Origin: JBEBBU01 sp041158225 | GTDB taxonomy: Bacteria; Pseudomonadota; Gammaproteobacteria; Methylococcales; Methylococcaceae | Reading direction: 5' to 3' | NCBI GenBank assembly: GCA_041158225.1 | Contig: JBEBBU010000071.1 | Span: forward strand, 1 to 6,073 | DNA: 6,073 nucleotides | Shown: positions 5,085 to 6,073 of the stretch, piece after piece | How the letters are laid out: each line of letters starts with the position of its first letter | Numbering within the stretch: the stretch's first letter is position 1 | The notes under the pieces: generated by a model | Database searches by the model: none | What the model saw: only the letters and a program-made list of their open reading frames with translations | Told to the model about the DNA's origin: nothing | Program-made: the position numbers and the translations under genes

Positions 5085-5097
5085 GCCCATTTTGGGC
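5085..5097 (+). repeat. Small hairpin in the leader of the DUF4347 gene
   Basis: GCCCA (5085-5089) and TGGGC (5093-5097) form a 5-bp stem with a TTT loop. It lies downstream of the candidate -10 box, so it would fall in the 5' untranslated region. No U-run follows directly, so it is unlikely to be a strong terminator. Confidence 0.35.
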
Positions 5098-5141
5098 GGT
5101 TTCGTCAATTTATCCCCCTCATTTCCGTGGAGTGCCTGCCT

Positions 5142-6073
5142 ATGTCTGATGCTGTTTCCTTGTATTTCATTGACAGCAGCGTTGCTGATAACGCGGCCAT
5201 TCTTGCGGCGCTTCCTGAAGGCGCTGAAGTTCATGTTCTGAATGGTGATGTCGATGGCCTGGATCAGCTTTTGTCGATTCTCGGCGACAGACAGGGTATC
5301 GCAGCATTGCATATTTTTTCACACGGTGCAGATGCTCTGCTACGTCTGGGATCCTCCACTCTGGATACTGCCTATCTGCGTCAGCGGGCCAATGAACTAT
5401 CGGCTCTGGGTACGCACCTGACATCAGATGCCGACATCCTGCTTTATGGCTGTAATATCGCCCAGGACCCACAGGGTGATGCCTTTATCAGTCAGCTGGC
5501 GCTGCTGACTGGAGCCGATGTGGCGGCGTCAGTCGATGCCACGGGTGCGGCGGATCTGGGCGGTAACTGGGCGCTGGAATCATCGACTGGCCCTATTGAT
5601 ACTGCAGCTGTCATCGTTCCCGATTACGCTGGTCTGTTGCCTTCCTATCCTCAAACCGTTGTTGCAACTTCCGGCACCAATGTTGATACCACCCGCTCGA
5701 CGACAGGTCTGATAGGCGCAGGCAAACTGATCACGCTGACGAATGTGAGTCTGATCAAGGGTGCTACCAATTCCATGATCATCGATGCGTATGACGTTGA
5801 TTATGGCATGCTCAGTGGTGGGGTTCCTTATGCGATTGGTAATGCAGGTTCGGAGTGGGACGGCGTTTATATCAAACTCAGTTCAGCTGCTGACACCTCT
5901 GCCAACTGGAAATGGGTGGGTTTTCTTACCGGATTTAACAATACCTGGAATACCACAACTTTTGATATTACCAGCCAGATGACGGCGTTGGTGGGTAGTT
6001 CAACTACCGCCAACAACTATGACATCCGTGTCGTACCTGATGATAACGGTACCCAGACCCAGGCCAATAATGG
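5142..6073 (+). CDS. DUF4347-containing large surface/adhesin-type protein, 5' part
   Basis: The gene is open to the right edge (310 codons visible) and belongs to the class of very large repetitive extracellular proteins headed by a DUF4347 domain. Function is not established. DUF4347 spans about residues 6-150: LYFIDSSVADNAAILAALPE (7-26), GAEVHVLNGD, LHIFSHG (56-62), DADILLYGCNIA (96-107) and GADVAASVDATGAADLGG (124-141). After residue 160 the composition changes to Thr/Ser/Asn/Gly-rich, beta-like sequence, as in adhesin passenger repeats. GGAG at 5129-5132, 9 nt upstream, supports the ATG. No N-terminal signal peptide is visible, so export by type I secretion using a C-terminal signal outside the window is likely; this is inference. 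Many relatives carry residues ahead of DUF4347; here the domain begins almost at the start codon. The gene follows the displaced terC tail by 160 bp. Confidence 0.85.
   Translation, partial: MSDAVSLYFIDSSVADNAAILAALPEGAEVHVLNGDVDGLDQLLSILGDRQGIAALHIFSHGADALLRLGSSTLDTAYLRQRANELSALGTHLTSDADILLYGCNIAQDPQGDAFISQLALLTGADVAASVDATGAADLGGNWALESSTGPIDTAAVIVPDYAGLLPSYPQTVVATSGTNVDTTRSTTGLIGAGKLITLTNVSLIKGATNSMIIDAYDVDYGMLSGGVPYAIGNAGSEWDGVYIKLSSAADTSANWKWVGFLTGFNNTWNTTTFDITSQMTALVGSSTTANNYDIRVVPDDNGTQTQANN

Overview
The window looks like the chromosome of a proteobacterium, most likely a gammaproteobacterium. This rests on moderately GC-rich codon use, Shine-Dalgarno spacing, and families common there: a YhdE-type Maf pyrophosphatase, a YjbE-type TerC protein and a DUF4347 surface protein. 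The species cannot be named from the sequence.

Layout. Positions 1-464 (minus) hold the 5' part of a lipoprotein gene that runs off the left edge. Positions 533-1132 (plus) encode a Maf nucleotide pyrophosphatase, which overlaps tail-to-tail by 9 bp with an MFS transporter (1124-2347, minus). A TerC-family membrane protein follows divergently (2424-3152, plus). Positions 3153-4825 contain no intact large gene. From 5142 (plus) a large DUF4347 surface/adhesin-type gene begins and runs off the right edge.

The unusual part is 2997-4981. The last 52 codons of terC (156 bp) occur twice in direct orientation, at 2997-3152 and 4826-4981, with only two mismatches, both synonymous. Between the copies lies a row of gene fragments, all on the minus strand. 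Read 5' to 3' they are: a lone TTGACA-type promoter candidate; the C-terminus of BREX protein BrxC; a complete small VapB-like antitoxin; the first codons of a PIN-toxin (VapC) gene; an unidentified C-terminal tail; the frameshifted N-terminus of the BREX methyltransferase PglX; and an internally deleted TnpB gene with its IS200/IS605-type right end.

The order brxC then pglX is that of type I BREX phage-defence operons. I read the region as the eroded remains of a BREX defence island that entered at the 3' end of terC and regenerated the terC tail, then lost most of its sequence by serial deletion. No integrase gene survives, so the entry mechanism is inferred. Nothing here is expected to give phage defence now. 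The one gene in the region that may still be expressed intact is the orphan antitoxin. The flanking genes (maf, the MFS gene, terC and the adhesin gene) appear intact or cut only by the window edges.
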